A stretch of 64,000 bases of DNA from an uncultured Rhodospirillales bacterium (GCA_938092065.1 CALKND010000004.1:1-64000); one strand, 5' to 3'. Shown: positions 10,121-22,949, numbered from the stretch's first letter. The notes: generated by a model from the letters alone, not told the origin. Made by a program: numbers and translations.

Positions 10121-10359
10121 AGCGGTTCCTTTTATTTACATTTTAGGTGCATCTAGAACATTCTTATCAAGAATGTAAGTCGTTGACAAAGTAGATTACT
10201 AAACTTGAACTCCATAAAATTATGGTGCTTTCATTATATTTTCGGCTTATTGAGGAACATTCTGGGTCAAGAAAGTACTGAAATTTTTTTTCGGTTGGCA
10301 CTAGTAGGCCTAATTTTCTGTCCTTTATGTTTCATCGGTTGTGGGTCAGGAACTATGGC

Positions 10360-11256
10360 ATGGGTATTTTTCAACAATTCTGGGCGGTGGCAACACCGGG
10401 TATTTTCGTGTTGCTGTGGAGTACAGGATTTGTTGGCGCAAGAATGGGTGCCCCTTATGCAGATCCGTTTGTATTTCTATTGTACCGCTTTGTTATTCTG
10501 GCTTTTTTACTAGGTGCTGCTGGGTTCATTTGGCGCGCCCCTTGGCCAAAAAACTGGCGCCAGGTGGGGCATTTGGTGGTGGTTGGACTGCTAATTCATG
10601 CCAGCTATCTAGGAGGTGTGTTCTGGGCTATATCCAATGGGGTTTCTGCCGCTATTGTAGCTCTTATCGTTAGTATTCAGCCACTTCTTACGGCTGTTGT
10701 AGCTCGCCCATATTTGGGAGAACCAGTCAGTAGCCGACAATGGACCGGCTTGCTTTTCGGTTTTACTGGGGTTGCCCTAGTTATTGGAGATGACATAAAT
10801 CTTGTCAGTAGTAGTGGGGTAGGGATCATTGTTTGTTTTATGGCATTACTGGGTATCACACTTGGAACTCTTTATCAGAAGCGCCATGGAAGTGAAATGG
10901 ATTTACGAACAGGTTCGGCTATTCAATTCTCTGCCGCTGCTATCGCAGTAGGGGGGCTAACGCTTTATTTTGAAGAACGTCCAATAGAATGGACTGGTGA
11001 GTTTGTTTTTGCCCTCGCGTGGTTAATTGTCGTGCTATCTATTGGCGCCATTTCACTTCTGTATTTGTTGATCCGTCAGGATGCTGCATCTAAGGTTGCA
11101 AGCTTGTTTTATTTAGTTCCACCTGTTGTTGCCATAGAAGCTTATTTAGTGTTTGGCGAGACACTGAATTTTTTTGACATTACTGGAATGATTGTCGCGA
11201 TGGGAGCTGTGGCGCTTGTCCTTCACACTCAAAAGTTAGAGGTTAAGAAGGAGTAA
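10360..11256 (+). CDS. DMT/EamA family transporter
   Basis: Hydrophobic ten-helix pattern typical of EamA proteins; ATG at 10360 is a more plausible start than 10327. Confidence 0.88.
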   Translation: MGIFQQFWAVATPGIFVLLWSTGFVGARMGAPYADPFVFLLYRFVILAFLLGAAGFIWRAPWPKNWRQVGHLVVVGLLIHASYLGGVFWAISNGVSAAIVALIVSIQPLLTAVVARPYLGEPVSSRQWTGLLFGFTGVALVIGDDINLVSSSGVGIIVCFMALLGITLGTLYQKRHGSEMDLRTGSAIQFSAAAIAVGGLTLYFEERPIEWTGEFVFALAWLIVVLSIGAISLLYLLIRQDAASKVASLFYLVPPVVAIEAYLVFGETLNFFDITGMIVAMGAVALVLHTQKLEVKKE

Positions 11257-11290
11257 AAGAAAAAAGTGAATTATATCTCCATAATATGGA

Positions 11291-12181
11291 CTATGCCTTT
11301 ACATCATCCTTACTGGGCTTATTTTCACGGTGAAAAATGTAAAGTCCGCTCCCGGCTACTATAAAGGCGCCTGATATGGTCCACAGATCAGGTAAATCGG
11401 AAAACAGAACATAGCCAAACAAAGTCATCCAAAGCAAATTTGCATAGGTGAACGGAACCACAGTTGGTGCTGGAGCATGCTCATAGGCTTTAATCATAGA
11501 AAAATGTCCAAGATTTGATGTCACTCCAAGTAGAATCATAATTAGCCAGCCCTCTGTGTTTGGCGCGATCCAATAGAGAGGAACCAGGCTCGACAATATG
11601 ATCGTCCCAGATGAGGCCGTATAAAAAAGTGTTGTCATCGCATTATCTGTTCGCCCAAGGAACCGTGTTGATATCTGATAAAGGGCATAAAGACAGGCGG
11701 CTCCAAGTGGAAATAAGGCCGTTAACTGTATCATCCCATAGCCGGGCCGAATGATGATTGTCGCGCCGATAAAACCCACAAAGATACCAGCCCACCGGCG
11801 GGCCCCAACCCGTTCTCCCAGTAGGGGCATGGAAAGGATAGTGACCAATATAGGCGCCACAAACATAATGGAAGATATGTCGGCAAGTGCTAGTTTTGAT
11901 AGCCCAAAGAAAAATAGAACTGATGTTCCTAATAACAAAAAAGAACGCACTATTTGTAGTTGTAGCTTACTTGTAACAAGTACATTTTTAAGACTTGGGC
12001 CCAGGAAAAGCACTAACAAAACAAACTGGAAGAAATATCGTGCCCAGACAATCTGTATAACCGAATAGTCCGCCATTAGAAATTTGGCAGAGGAATTTGT
12101 GACAGAAAACATCATCATTGCGCCCATCATCCAAAATATTCCCAATTTTGCATTAACTGGTTGATCTTTGGCGCGTGTCAT
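11291..12181 (-). CDS. DMT/EamA family transporter
   Basis: EamA repeats, e.g. PLLGERVGARRWAGIFVGFIGATIIIRPG. Confidence 0.9.
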   Translation of the reverse strand: MTRAKDQPVNAKLGIFWMMGAMMMFSVTNSSAKFLMADYSVIQIVWARYFFQFVLLVLFLGPSLKNVLVTSKLQLQIVRSFLLLGTSVLFFFGLSKLALADISSIMFVAPILVTILSMPLLGERVGARRWAGIFVGFIGATIIIRPGYGMIQLTALFPLGAACLYALYQISTRFLGRTDNAMTTLFYTASSGTIILSSLVPLYWIAPNTEGWLIMILLGVTSNLGHFSMIKAYEHAPAPTVVPFTYANLLWMTLFGYVLFSDLPDLWTISGAFIVAGSGLYIFHRENKPSKDDVKA

Positions 12182-12297
12182 GAAGGTGATCCTGTAGGGC
12201 TATTTTTAGTTGGGGTAGAGATATTATCTTAAGATTTCAAGAAAATTACTGGACCATATATAAATAGTTGAACAACTTAAAAAGTAGGACTTGAGTG

Positions 12298-13605
12298 TTA
12301 TCTTTCTCCCATAGCACCGCTTATGGTGTTTAGAAATGGATCGGTCAGATACTCAATAACAGTGCGGTCTCCCGTGCGAATGCTTGCGATTACTTGCATG
12401 CCAGGGAACAATCTATATTGGAGGGCGCCACGTTGGAAACGGTCATTTTCTGTTTCAATGCGTACTTTGTAGTATGGTATACCTTGTTCGGTAACAAGTG
12501 TGTCTGGGCTAACGTTGGTGACAGTGCCATCCATTCCTCCGAAGCGAAGTGCGTCAGTTGAAGCTAATTTTATCAGTGCTGATTGACCTGCCTTTACGTA
12601 TCCGATGTCCTGAGTTTGTAATTTGGCTTCAACAATCAGACGATCATCAATAGGGACCACGTCAACAACCGTTTGCCCAGCCCTGAGAACGCCACCGATT
12701 GTGGTGATGTAGAGGGTTTTGATAACGCCATCAACGGGAGAGCGCAAAATTGTACGGGCAAGATTGTCATCAAATTTTTGTTCGCGTTGGCTTAACTCAT
12801 TAAAGTTCAGGCGAGCTTCTTCGAGTTGCATTCCTGATTCCTCACGAAAGGCGGTGATAATGCCATCCATATTTGCTTCTGCCTCTTTGAGTGCCGACCT
12901 TGCCCTATATAAGGCGGAGGCATCTTCTTCTATACGGCCTTGAATGCCACTGGCTTCCTTAAGAAGGTCAAGATGGTTGTAGCGATTAGTCAGGTCTTCT
13001 TTCAGTAGCTCTTCGCTGATAAAGATCTGTTCTTTCATGAGCGCCAAGTTTTGATTAAGATTTATTATTCTAGCACTAATCTCTTTTATTTCCTGACCGC
13101 GCTGGGCGATAGTTTCGGATTGAGAGTCAATGCGGCTTTGTAGAGACTTCTTGCGTGAGATAAATCTTGCCAGAGTTTGTTTGACCATTCGTGGGTTGTC
13201 AGCCATTAAATCAGCTTCGAAGTTTGGTGCTTCTGCCCCGTTGACTTCTGCTTCAAGTCGAACAATTTCGGCCCTAAGCGAAAGCAGACGAACTCGGATT
13301 TCACCCACATCAGCGCCACTTTGTGTTGGCTCCAGCACGATAAGTTCTTGGCCTTGTTTTACTTGTTCCCCCTCGCGAATTAAAATTTTTCGAATGATGC
13401 CACCTTCTAGATGCTGAACACTTTTTATTTGTGAAGAGGGAATGACTTCTCCGTTGGCCAAAGATACTATGTCCAAAGTAAAAATTGACGCCCAAATGAA
13501 GAACGCAAAGCAGGTTGTAACGCACATTGCTAATAACCAATGTGTACTTCGTCCAGCCACTGCTGCTGCCATTAGCTCCTTCGATATCAGTTTGTCATCG
13601 TTCAT
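12298..13605 (-). CDS. HlyD family type I secretion periplasmic adaptor subunit
   Basis: N-terminal TM, VQHLEGGIIRKILIREGEQVKQGQELIVLE, C-terminal PGMQVIASIRTGDRTVIEYLTDPF. Confidence 0.93.
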   Translation of the reverse strand: MNDDKLISKELMAAAVAGRSTHWLLAMCVTTCFAFFIWASIFTLDIVSLANGEVIPSSQIKSVQHLEGGIIRKILIREGEQVKQGQELIVLEPTQSGADVGEIRVRLLSLRAEIVRLEAEVNGAEAPNFEADLMADNPRMVKQTLARFISRKKSLQSRIDSQSETIAQRGQEIKEISARIINLNQNLALMKEQIFISEELLKEDLTNRYNHLDLLKEASGIQGRIEEDASALYRARSALKEAEANMDGIITAFREESGMQLEEARLNFNELSQREQKFDDNLARTILRSPVDGVIKTLYITTIGGVLRAGQTVVDVVPIDDRLIVEAKLQTQDIGYVKAGQSALIKLASTDALRFGGMDGTVTNVSPDTLVTEQGIPYYKVRIETENDRFQRGALQYRLFPGMQVIASIRTGDRTVIEYLTDPFLNTISGAMGER

Positions 13606-13614
13606 GATGATATT

Positions 13615-15294
13615 TTACCTTTTGCGGATGTCGTTTTTGGTGGGCTGTGGCCGTTCGCTAATCCTTGGCATGGGCTTGGCATTAAGGTCAATTGTGACAT
13701 GTGCTCCCCTGAGGATTTTAGGATCGTGGGATACGACAATAATCGTGCGCCCGCGTGTAGCCAGATCTTTCATCGTTGAAAAAACACAAGATACACCCTC
13801 GCTATCCATCCCCTCGGTTGGTTCATCGAACACAACCAGCATACCCTCTGTCGTAAGGGCCCGTGCAAGAGCAAGGCGGCGACGAATTCCAAGAGATAAA
13901 TTACGGCCGTTATCTATAACTAAGGTTTCAAGGCCTTGGGGGCTCTCATCTAAATAATTGGTTAGTCCAGCGGACGTAATAGCTCTAGATAATTGTTGTG
14001 GGTCCAGTTCTGGATTAAGGGTCGTAAGGTTTTCGCGAATGGTTGTATTTAATAAGGTTGGCTCCTGAGGCAAGTAGACGATTTGCTTGCGCCACCATTC
14101 AGATGAAGCCTGTCGCAGGTCAAGACCGTCAGCTAGTATATGTCCACGAACAGGCTCCAGAATACCAGCAATCAAGCGTGTTAGCGTCGTTTTGCCTGTG
14201 CCGTTAGAGCCACGAATGACTAGTATCGACCCAGGTTTTAGAGTGAGTGATAAGGATTCAAAAAGAGGTGTCGTCGTTCCGGGCAGGACAAAAGAAACAT
14301 CCTTGAATTCCAACCCGCCTTTATAGAGGGGTTTAAATGAACTGCTATTGGATTCCACAGGTAGTTTTGCGAATTCCTTTAAAATCGAAATGCTTTCGCT
14401 TGCCTCTGCGAAGGTTGATCCTAATTGGGAAAAACGCGAAATAGGCATTAAGGCCCGAGCAGCAAGAATATTAGCGCCTATCATGGCGCCTACATCTAAT
14501 TTACCCGCAACAACCAGTGTAGCGCCAGTGGCAACAACGAGAACGCTCATCAGGGCTGTGGCTGTCTGGATGGTGGTTCGTGTTCCGTTCTGGCGGGCTT
14601 CAATGGTACGGCGTAAACCCTGCACTTTGTATAATTGTGTAGCCCACAAATTGCTTAAAAATGACGATGCATTAAAAGCACGTACCGTATCGATTTCTGC
14701 AGTAGCACTGTGAATTAAAGCATTACTCGCTCCTGATGTTTGAATTAATGCACGGGTATCTTTTTGTAGGCGCAATGCACTGATAGTACCCATGATAAAG
14801 ACGGTGATCAGAAAAAAAGTAACAATTCCAGACAGAGTTGGGCTAAGTAAAAAAAGAACACCAAGAAATAGAAAAGCAAAGGGTACGTCAAAAACAGCCC
14901 CTATATTGCCAGATCCGTAAGCCTTTTCTATGGAAGATGTAGCACTTATAATTTGCTGACGTTGACCTTGTGGAATGCGCTTGAGGGCACTTGCCTTGAC
15001 CTTCAGTAAAACATTAAATCCAGCGATGGCGTTGTTGGTGTCTGGTCCAATGCTAACGGCCTGACCCAAGCGCATACGGATTTTTCTGAAGGCATATTCC
15101 AGACTGATCGCCAACAGCACGCCTGTGGTCAATGTTGCTAGTGTGGCATCTACGCCATGAGCCACATAGCGGTTTAAAACTTGAATGACGAAAAGAGGTG
15201 CAGCTAACGCAAGAATGTTGGCAAATAAGGAGGCGAGGCCAATTTCAAGGGTAAGGCCGGGAGTTTGTTTCAATCGGCGAAAGAATTCATTCAT
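13615..15294 (-). CDS. Type I secretion system permease/ATPase (PrtD/LapB-like without C39 peptidase domain)
   Basis: N-terminal TM domain, Walker A GSNGTGKT, Walker B MLVVFDEPTEGMD; C-loop is LSLGI; 9-nt gap to HlyD gene. Confidence 0.88.
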   Translation of the reverse strand: MNEFFRRLKQTPGLTLEIGLASLFANILALAAPLFVIQVLNRYVAHGVDATLATLTTGVLLAISLEYAFRKIRMRLGQAVSIGPDTNNAIAGFNVLLKVKASALKRIPQGQRQQIISATSSIEKAYGSGNIGAVFDVPFAFLFLGVLFLLSPTLSGIVTFFLITVFIMGTISALRLQKDTRALIQTSGASNALIHSATAEIDTVRAFNASSFLSNLWATQLYKVQGLRRTIEARQNGTRTTIQTATALMSVLVVATGATLVVAGKLDVGAMIGANILAARALMPISRFSQLGSTFAEASESISILKEFAKLPVESNSSSFKPLYKGGLEFKDVSFVLPGTTTPLFESLSLTLKPGSILVIRGSNGTGKTTLTRLIAGILEPVRGHILADGLDLRQASSEWWRKQIVYLPQEPTLLNTTIRENLTTLNPELDPQQLSRAITSAGLTNYLDESPQGLETLVIDNGRNLSLGIRRRLALARALTTEGMLVVFDEPTEGMDSEGVSCVFSTMKDLATRGRTIIVVSHDPKILRGAHVTIDLNAKPMPRISERPQPTKNDIRKR

Positions 15295-15365
15295 AGCTCA
15301 ACAACGGTCCTCTGATTATCATTGTTGAACTATAACACTGAGAATAATTGATCATTGAGGAAAAA

Positions 15366-15470
15366 ATGCTCAAATTAATTTCTTGTTGGATATTTGCTTT
15401 ACGTTTCATCGCAACTTTATTCAAATTACCCAAGAAATTGACTAGAAAAATGTTGGATATAGCAATTTAG
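15366..15470 (+). CDS. Candidate small protein, 34 aa, hydrophobic (MLKLISCWIFALRFIATLFKLPKKLTRKMLDIAI)
   Basis: ORF with GAGG five bases before ATG; single hydrophobic segment followed by a basic stretch. Confidence 0.3.
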   Translation: MLKLISCWIFALRFIATLFKLPKKLTRKMLDIAI

Positions 15471-15599
15471 AAACGCTTAATCTTTAACTGTCCCATAGCT
15501 AATAATTGTGGTTTTCCCGCTAGTTCAAGAAGGGTAGTGCGACAATTATGCGTACGTTTCTTGGAGGCAAAAAAGAGAAGGTTATTCGTAAAATTGATG

Positions 15600-15633
15600 A
15601 AGGTTGAACTATTGCCAACCTTTTGTTTGTTTT
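15600..15633 (+). terminator. Possible rho-independent terminator
   Basis: AAGGTTG-aactattgc-CAACCTT perfect 7-bp stem followed by TTGTTTGTTTT. Confidence 0.5.
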
Positions 15634-15720
15634 AAAAAAAGAGTTCACTCGAATTTGTTTAAGTTATGAATTAATATCGAATAGGGAGGCTTTCCAAGTG
15701 TATAGGCTGAAAGAGTATTA

Positions 15721-16500
15721 ATGGCAAATCAGTTAAATTTTATGGATCTAACACATCGTGCAAAGCTGACATATTTAGCTCATTTGGCGAAGGGCGTGAC
15801 CAAACAGCATCATGCCTGGATGAAGTTTCTGCTTCGAAAATTTATCTATAACGACTCGATAATACTCGACATCGGTGGGCATTCTGGCCAATACGCAAAG
15901 TTGTTTGCCCGCCTTGCACCACAAGGAAAAGTTTATAGCTTTGAGCCTGGGAGCTACCCGCGCTCTATCTTAGAGCTTTCTGTGCGTTTCAATCGGCTCC
16001 ATAACGTTGTGGTCATCGGCAAGGGGGTTGGTGCCGAGGCGGGCATGCTGAACCTCGTTACACCATTAAAAGATAACGGAGTTTTCCGTTTTGGTCTGGG
16101 CCATATAGGCACGAAGGAGCACTGTTCTTCGACAGAAACAGAAGAAGTGCCCGTGACTTCCATTGATTTGTTTGCTGTTGATTTTGGGTTAAAAAGCCTA
16201 GACTTCATAAAAATAGACGTTGAGGGTTGGGAAGCGCAAATTTTGAAAGGCGGTAGCAAAACTATTCGCCGTTATTGCCCCACAATGTTGGTTGAACTAG
16301 TCGCTAGCCAACTTAGCCGCACTGGCGATGACCTAGAGGCGGTCTGGGCGATGCTTTTGTCATGGGGTTACAACCCATACGTCCATGTAGACAAATATAC
16401 TCTTGTACTTCACCCCGACCCTCGCGACGGAGACACTTTCTGGGTGCACGACCGACTTCTTCCACTTGATAATGGGATGATTGCTTCAGGCGTTGATTAA
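15721..16500 (+). CDS. FkbM family methyltransferase
   Basis: ILDIGGHSGQYAKLFARLAPQGKVYSFEPG and LDFIKIDVEGWEAQILKGG. Confidence 0.92.
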   Translation: MANQLNFMDLTHRAKLTYLAHLAKGVTKQHHAWMKFLLRKFIYNDSIILDIGGHSGQYAKLFARLAPQGKVYSFEPGSYPRSILELSVRFNRLHNVVVIGKGVGAEAGMLNLVTPLKDNGVFRFGLGHIGTKEHCSSTETEEVPVTSIDLFAVDFGLKSLDFIKIDVEGWEAQILKGGSKTIRRYCPTMLVELVASQLSRTGDDLEAVWAMLLSWGYNPYVHVDKYTLVLHPDPRDGDTFWVHDRLLPLDNGMIASGVD

Positions 16501-16656
16501 GGATTTGAATTGATTCTGGTAGAATTAAAATTTGACATTTATCCAAAACAAAAAAACAATTTATGGAATTTATATGCACGTAAAGGTTTATGCTAATGCT
16601 TGATAACGGGTCTTAGAACTAGCCATGTCGGAAAGCTGTCTATTTCCATGAAAGCG

Positions 16657-16684
16657 TTGACATGCGGGCTTTAAGGGGTATATT
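16657..16684 (+). promoter_or_regulatory. Sigma-70-like promoter for rplU-rpmA
   Basis: TTGACA-16 nt-TATATT located 134 bp upstream of the rplU start. Confidence 0.55.
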
Positions 16685-16817
16685 GCCGCCTTTCTATTTA
16701 CCCGAGCTAAGTCTTGTGGTTTTTTTAATGCGCTATCATTGGTGAGGCGTTTTCTCGAAAAGTTGCTAGATTGTAGCGCCACCAAACGATGCGGTAAGAA
16801 ACAAAAAGGGCAAAACC

Positions 16818-17300
16818 ATGTTTGCAGTCATTAAAACTGGTGGAAAGCAATATAAAGTCGTTGAGAACGATGTCATTAAAGTCGAAAGGCTTATTGCTGA
16901 AGCAGGCTCAACTGTCGAGTTGGATAATGTCCTTATGCTTGGCGAAAGTGGCAAAGCTGCAAAAACAGCTTCTGCTGATCTTCTGAAGGCTGCGGTGTTT
17001 GCTGAAGTTCTCGAGCAAAGCCGTGCAGACAAGATCATTGTCTTCAAGAAGAAACGTCGTCATAACTACCGCCGCAAGGCCGGTCACCGTCAGGATCAGA
17101 CAGTTTTGCGTATTACTGGTATTAGCGCCACCGGCACCAAGCCAAAAACTGCCAGCAAGAAAGTAGCTCCGGTTAAGAAAGTTGAAAAGGCGGACGCTGC
17201 GAAGCACCAAAAAAAAGCAGCTGCGAAATCTGAAGTAGAATCTAAAGTCAAGCCCAAGACAAAAACTAAGGCTCCGGCTAAGAAAAAAAATAAGGAGTAG
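16818..17300 (+). CDS. rplU: 50S ribosomal protein L21 with a Lys/Ala-rich C-terminal extension
   Basis: [14 protein letters not shown]...[15 protein letters not shown]. Confidence 0.97.
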   Translation: MFAVIKTGGKQYKVVENDVIKVERLIAEAGSTVELDNVLMLGESGKAAKTASADLLKAAVFAEVLEQSRADKIIVFKKKRRHNYRRKAGHRQDQTVLRITGISATGTKPKTASKKVAPVKKVEKADAAKHQKKAAAKSEVESKVKPKTKTKAPAKKKNKE

Positions 17301-17305
17301 AAAAA

Positions 17306-17566
17306 ATGGCACACAAAAAAGCAGGTGGAAGTTCCCGCAACGGTCGCGATACTGCAGGTCGCCGTCTTGGCGTCAAGAAGTTTGGCGGCGAAGAAGTCAT
17401 ACCCGGTAATATTATCATTCGCCAGCGTGGCACCAAGTGGCACCCAGGAACTAACGTAGGAATGGGTAAGGATCACACCATCTTTGCTCTAATTGAAGGC
17501 CGTGTGAAATTCCAGCACAAGTCACAAGGGCGTGTTTTTGTTGGAGTGGATCCTTCAGCAGGATAA
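17306..17566 (+). CDS. rpmA: 50S ribosomal protein L27
   Basis: [29 protein letters not shown]. Confidence 0.98.
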   Translation: MAHKKAGGSSRNGRDTAGRRLGVKKFGGEEVIPGNIIIRQRGTKWHPGTNVGMGKDHTIFALIEGRVKFQHKSQGRVFVGVDPSAG

Positions 17567-17596
17567 TTTAGGCGTTACCATTCACAATGTTTTTCG

Positions 17597-17625
17597 AAAG
17601 GGAATGGGTAGCCATTCCCTTTTTT
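17597..17625 (+). terminator. Rho-independent terminator after rpmA
   Basis: AAAGGGAATGG-GTAG-CCATTCCCTTT perfect stem followed by T-run. Confidence 0.9.
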
Positions 17626-17640
17626 GATTCAGAGCATTAA

Positions 17641-19807
<2,167 letters not shown>

Positions 19808-19811
<4 letters not shown>

Positions 19812-21082
19812 GCATAATTAAAAAAAATGATATACCTGCCTTGATGCGGAACATGGGAAAAGCTGCCAAGGCCGCTGCCGCTGAACTGGCTATTGCCACT
19901 AGCGATGCCAAAAATATGGCCCTAACAGAAGCCGCTAAGTCCCTGCGCGTGCGAAGTGTTAATATTATGGATGCAAATGCAAAGGATATGAGCGCAGGTG
20001 TGGAAAAAGGCCTTAAGGGATCATTTCTAGATCGTTTGCTACTGGATCAAGATAGTATCGAGGCCATGGCTCAGGGGTTAGAAGCAGTTGCTAAGCTGGC
20101 TGAGCCTGTTGGGGGCACTTTAAATAAGTGGGCGCGTCCCAATGGGCTGCTTATTGAGCGTGTCAGCACGCCGCTTGGTGTCATTGGTGTGATTTATGAG
20201 TCACGTCCCAACGTGACAGCCGACGCAGGTGGTTTGTGCTTGAAGGCGGGCAATGCGGTGATACTGCGCGGCGGCTCGGAGAGTTTTCACTCATCAAGCG
20301 CCATCATGGTGTCGTTGGCGGAAGGTCTAAAAGTTGCGGGGTTGCCGGAAGCCTCGATCCAGCTTGTGCCAACCCGCGACCGGGACGCTGTCGGCGAATT
20401 GTTGCGTCTGACTGACTATGTGGACGTTATTGTGCCGCGTGGCGGTAAGTCATTGATTGAACGGATCTCGTCAGAAAGTCGCATTCCCATGTTCAAGCAT
20501 CTGGAAGGCATTTGTCATATATATGTGGACGTGGCGGCTGATGAGCAGATGGCTCGAAAGATTATAGTTAATGCCAAGATGCGCCGCACCGGCATTTGTG
20601 GAGCTGCGGAAACCGTTCTCGTGCATCGCGGCGTTGCGGGCACCATGCTAGCTTCCATTGTAGGTGATCTGGTCGATGCAGGATGTGAGGTGCGCGGTGA
20701 TGCGGAAGTTCAGGCCATTGACGGGCGTGTTGTTTTGGCAACGAATGATGACTGGGATACGGAATATCTTGATTCTATAATTACCCTCGGGGTTGTTGAT
20801 GATGTGTATGCAGCAATGCAGCACATAGCCAAGCACGGTTCTCAGCATACGGACTCGATCATTACTGAAGATGTTGACACGGCTGCGATCTTCCTGAATG
20901 AGGTCGATAGTGCCATTGTCATGGTCAATGCTTCGACTCAGTTTGCCGATGGTGGTGAATTTGGTATGGGGGCGGAAATCGGTATTTCTACCGGAAAACT
21001 GCATGCCCGCGGACCGGTTGGTGTCGAACAACTGACTAGCTTTAAATATTTAGTGCGCGGAACTGGACAATGTCGCCCATAA
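19808..21082 (+). CDS. proA: Glutamate-5-semialdehyde dehydrogenase
   Basis: [45 protein letters not shown]. Confidence 0.97.
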
Positions 21083-21666
21083 CCCGGGGCCAGCGTGTAG
21101 GTCTTTTGGGGGGCTCGTTCAATCCAGCCCACGAGGGACACATGCATATTTCTTCACTGGCCCTGAAAATTCTGAAACTTGATGAGCTTTGGTGGCTAGT
21201 CAGTCCACAGAATCCTCTGAAGACAAAATCGGACATGGCCTCTTTCAAAGATAGGATGAGGGTGGCAAAGAAAATCGCGGCTTACAATCCTAATATTGTT
21301 GTCAGCGATTTGGAGAATTGCCTTTCTACCTGCCACACGGTAGATACTATCAAATCACTTAAGGCTAAATTTCCTGAGATTTCCTTTGTTTGGGTCATGG
21401 GCGCAGACCTATTGGTTCAGGTGCCGCAATGGAAGCGCTGGCGGGCACTATTTAGAATAGTTCCCATTGCGATCTTCGCCCGCCCAGCTTATTCTGCAAG
21501 GGTGTTGAGTGGAAAAGCCGCCAGACACTTCAAGGGCGCTAGGGTCGCCCGCTATCGGGTTGGATCGTTGGCTAAGATGAGGCCGCCAGCCTGGGCTTAT
21601 ATGCGGACCCGCCTTAACCGCCAGTCTGCAACACGTATCCGGGCCAAAGATGGCCATGGAGAGTAG
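21070..21666 (+). CDS. nadD: Nicotinate-nucleotide adenylyltransferase
   Basis: [18 protein letters not shown] nucleotidyltransferase motif. Confidence 0.95.
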   Translation: MSPITRGQRVGLLGGSFNPAHEGHMHISSLALKILKLDELWWLVSPQNPLKTKSDMASFKDRMRVAKKIAAYNPNIVVSDLENCLSTCHTVDTIKSLKAKFPEISFVWVMGADLLVQVPQWKRWRALFRIVPIAIFARPAYSARVLSGKAARHFKGARVARYRVGSLAKMRPPAWAYMRTRLNRQSATRIRAKDGHGE

Positions 21667-21731
21667 AAGTAAGGATTTAGGGGTCGTCCCACAATCCACA
21701 TCCAACGGTTAAGGAGACGACCATAGCTCGC

Positions 21732-22106
21732 ATGAAGAAAACACCATTGGTACCAGCGGAATTACTCAAACTGGTAGAAGTAGTATTAGATGAAAACAAG
21801 GCCCAAGGAACAGTAGTTATTGATCTTAATGGCAAAACATCTTTAACTGATTATATGGTCATAGCCAGTGGCACTTCGCAACGCCATGTCGGTGCAATGG
21901 CTGATCATCTCCGCGTAAAAATCAAGGAATGTGGTTTTAGCGCCATGTCTGTCGAAGGAAGGTCTCAGTGCGACTGGGTTTTGGTTGACGCCGGAGATGT
22001 CATCATCCATCTGTTCCGTCCGGAAGTTAGAGAATTTTATAACATCGAAAAAATGTGGGGTGTCCCCATACTTGGGGATTTAGAGACCCAAAGCGAAAGG
22101 GCTTGA
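21732..22106 (+). CDS. rsfS: Ribosome silencing factor RsfS
   Basis: DYMVIASGTSQRHVGAMAD...DWVLVDAGDVIIHLFRPEVREFYNIEKMW. Confidence 0.95.
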   Translation: MKKTPLVPAELLKLVEVVLDENKAQGTVVIDLNGKTSLTDYMVIASGTSQRHVGAMADHLRVKIKECGFSAMSVEGRSQCDWVLVDAGDVIIHLFRPEVREFYNIEKMWGVPILGDLETQSERA

Positions 22107-22150
22107 TTTAACGATCTCTTCTCCAACTTTGTGAGAGAATGGAATAAAAA

Positions 22151-22615
22151 ATGCGAATTTTAATCGCCGCGGTGGGACGGGCTAAGTCCGGGCCCGAGAA
22201 GGTGCTGTTCGAACATTATCACGCCCGTGTGCAGGCACCTTTTTCTTTAAAACTAATAGAGGTTGAGGAAAAACGTGCCTTCCTAGGAGACCAGTTGAAG
22301 CATAGAGAAGCCACCTTGTTGCAAGGTTGTATTCCTGATGGAGCGATTGTTATTGCCTTGGATGAAAAGGAAAAGTCCCTGTCAAGCAAAGATTTTGCGG
22401 GGAAGATAGGAAGCTGGCGAGACCAGGGAATACGCGATCTTGTGTTTATGATCGGCGGTGCGGATGGCTTGGACGAAGTAGTTAAGAAGCTGGCCCACCA
22501 AACCATATCTTTTGGAGCGCAAACTTGGCCGCACATGTTGGTGAGGGGACTACTAGCTGAACAACTATATCGTGCTCAATGCATTCTTTGTGGTCACCCT
22601 TATCATCGCGAATAA
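22151..22615 (+). CDS. rlmH: 23S rRNA (pseudouridine1915-N3)-methyltransferase RlmH
   Basis: LDEKEKSLSSKDFA, FMIGGADG, EQLYRAQCILCGHPYHRE. Confidence 0.93.
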   Translation: MRILIAAVGRAKSGPEKVLFEHYHARVQAPFSLKLIEVEEKRAFLGDQLKHREATLLQGCIPDGAIVIALDEKEKSLSSKDFAGKIGSWRDQGIRDLVFMIGGADGLDEVVKKLAHQTISFGAQTWPHMLVRGLLAEQLYRAQCILCGHPYHRE

Positions 22616-22949
22616 TAATAATATTTAATGTTAATGAATATGTTGCCCCAAAGAATTTGTTTTTGGATTTTCATTTAACTTAAGCATCAGAGTAAGCTTG
22701 GTGGATATAAAATAATTTTTTGATTAAGTTTTTGACAGAGGCACAATGGCACAAGTGGATTTGAGCAGAGCCCTTGAAGGAGATATAGGGATTCAACCAA
22801 AAAGCAGGGCTTGGTTTGAGTTGTGACCATATGACACGCCTATCATTTACAAGAGCTTACTAAAATTGGATCAAAAAGCATCTCTAAAATTAGTATATTC
22901 GAATAAATATACCAACGACTTGATCGATTAAGATTGTTATATTCTTCTG

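Noticed and set aside
10205-10513. 102-aa plus-strand ORF overlapping the start of the DMT transporter
   Set aside because: Different frame from the well-supported EamA gene, Cys/Phe-rich with no domain; likely spurious.
16908-17476. Minus-strand ORFs of 126-134 aa opposite rplU/rpmA
   Set aside because: Antisense shadows of Lys-rich ribosomal protein coding sequence.
22616-22949. 334-bp gap between rlmH and gpmI with a 26-codon ORF (MAQVDLSRALEGDIGIQPKSRAWFEL)
   Set aside because: No clear ribosome-binding site, structure or repeat; probably promoter region or decayed sequence.
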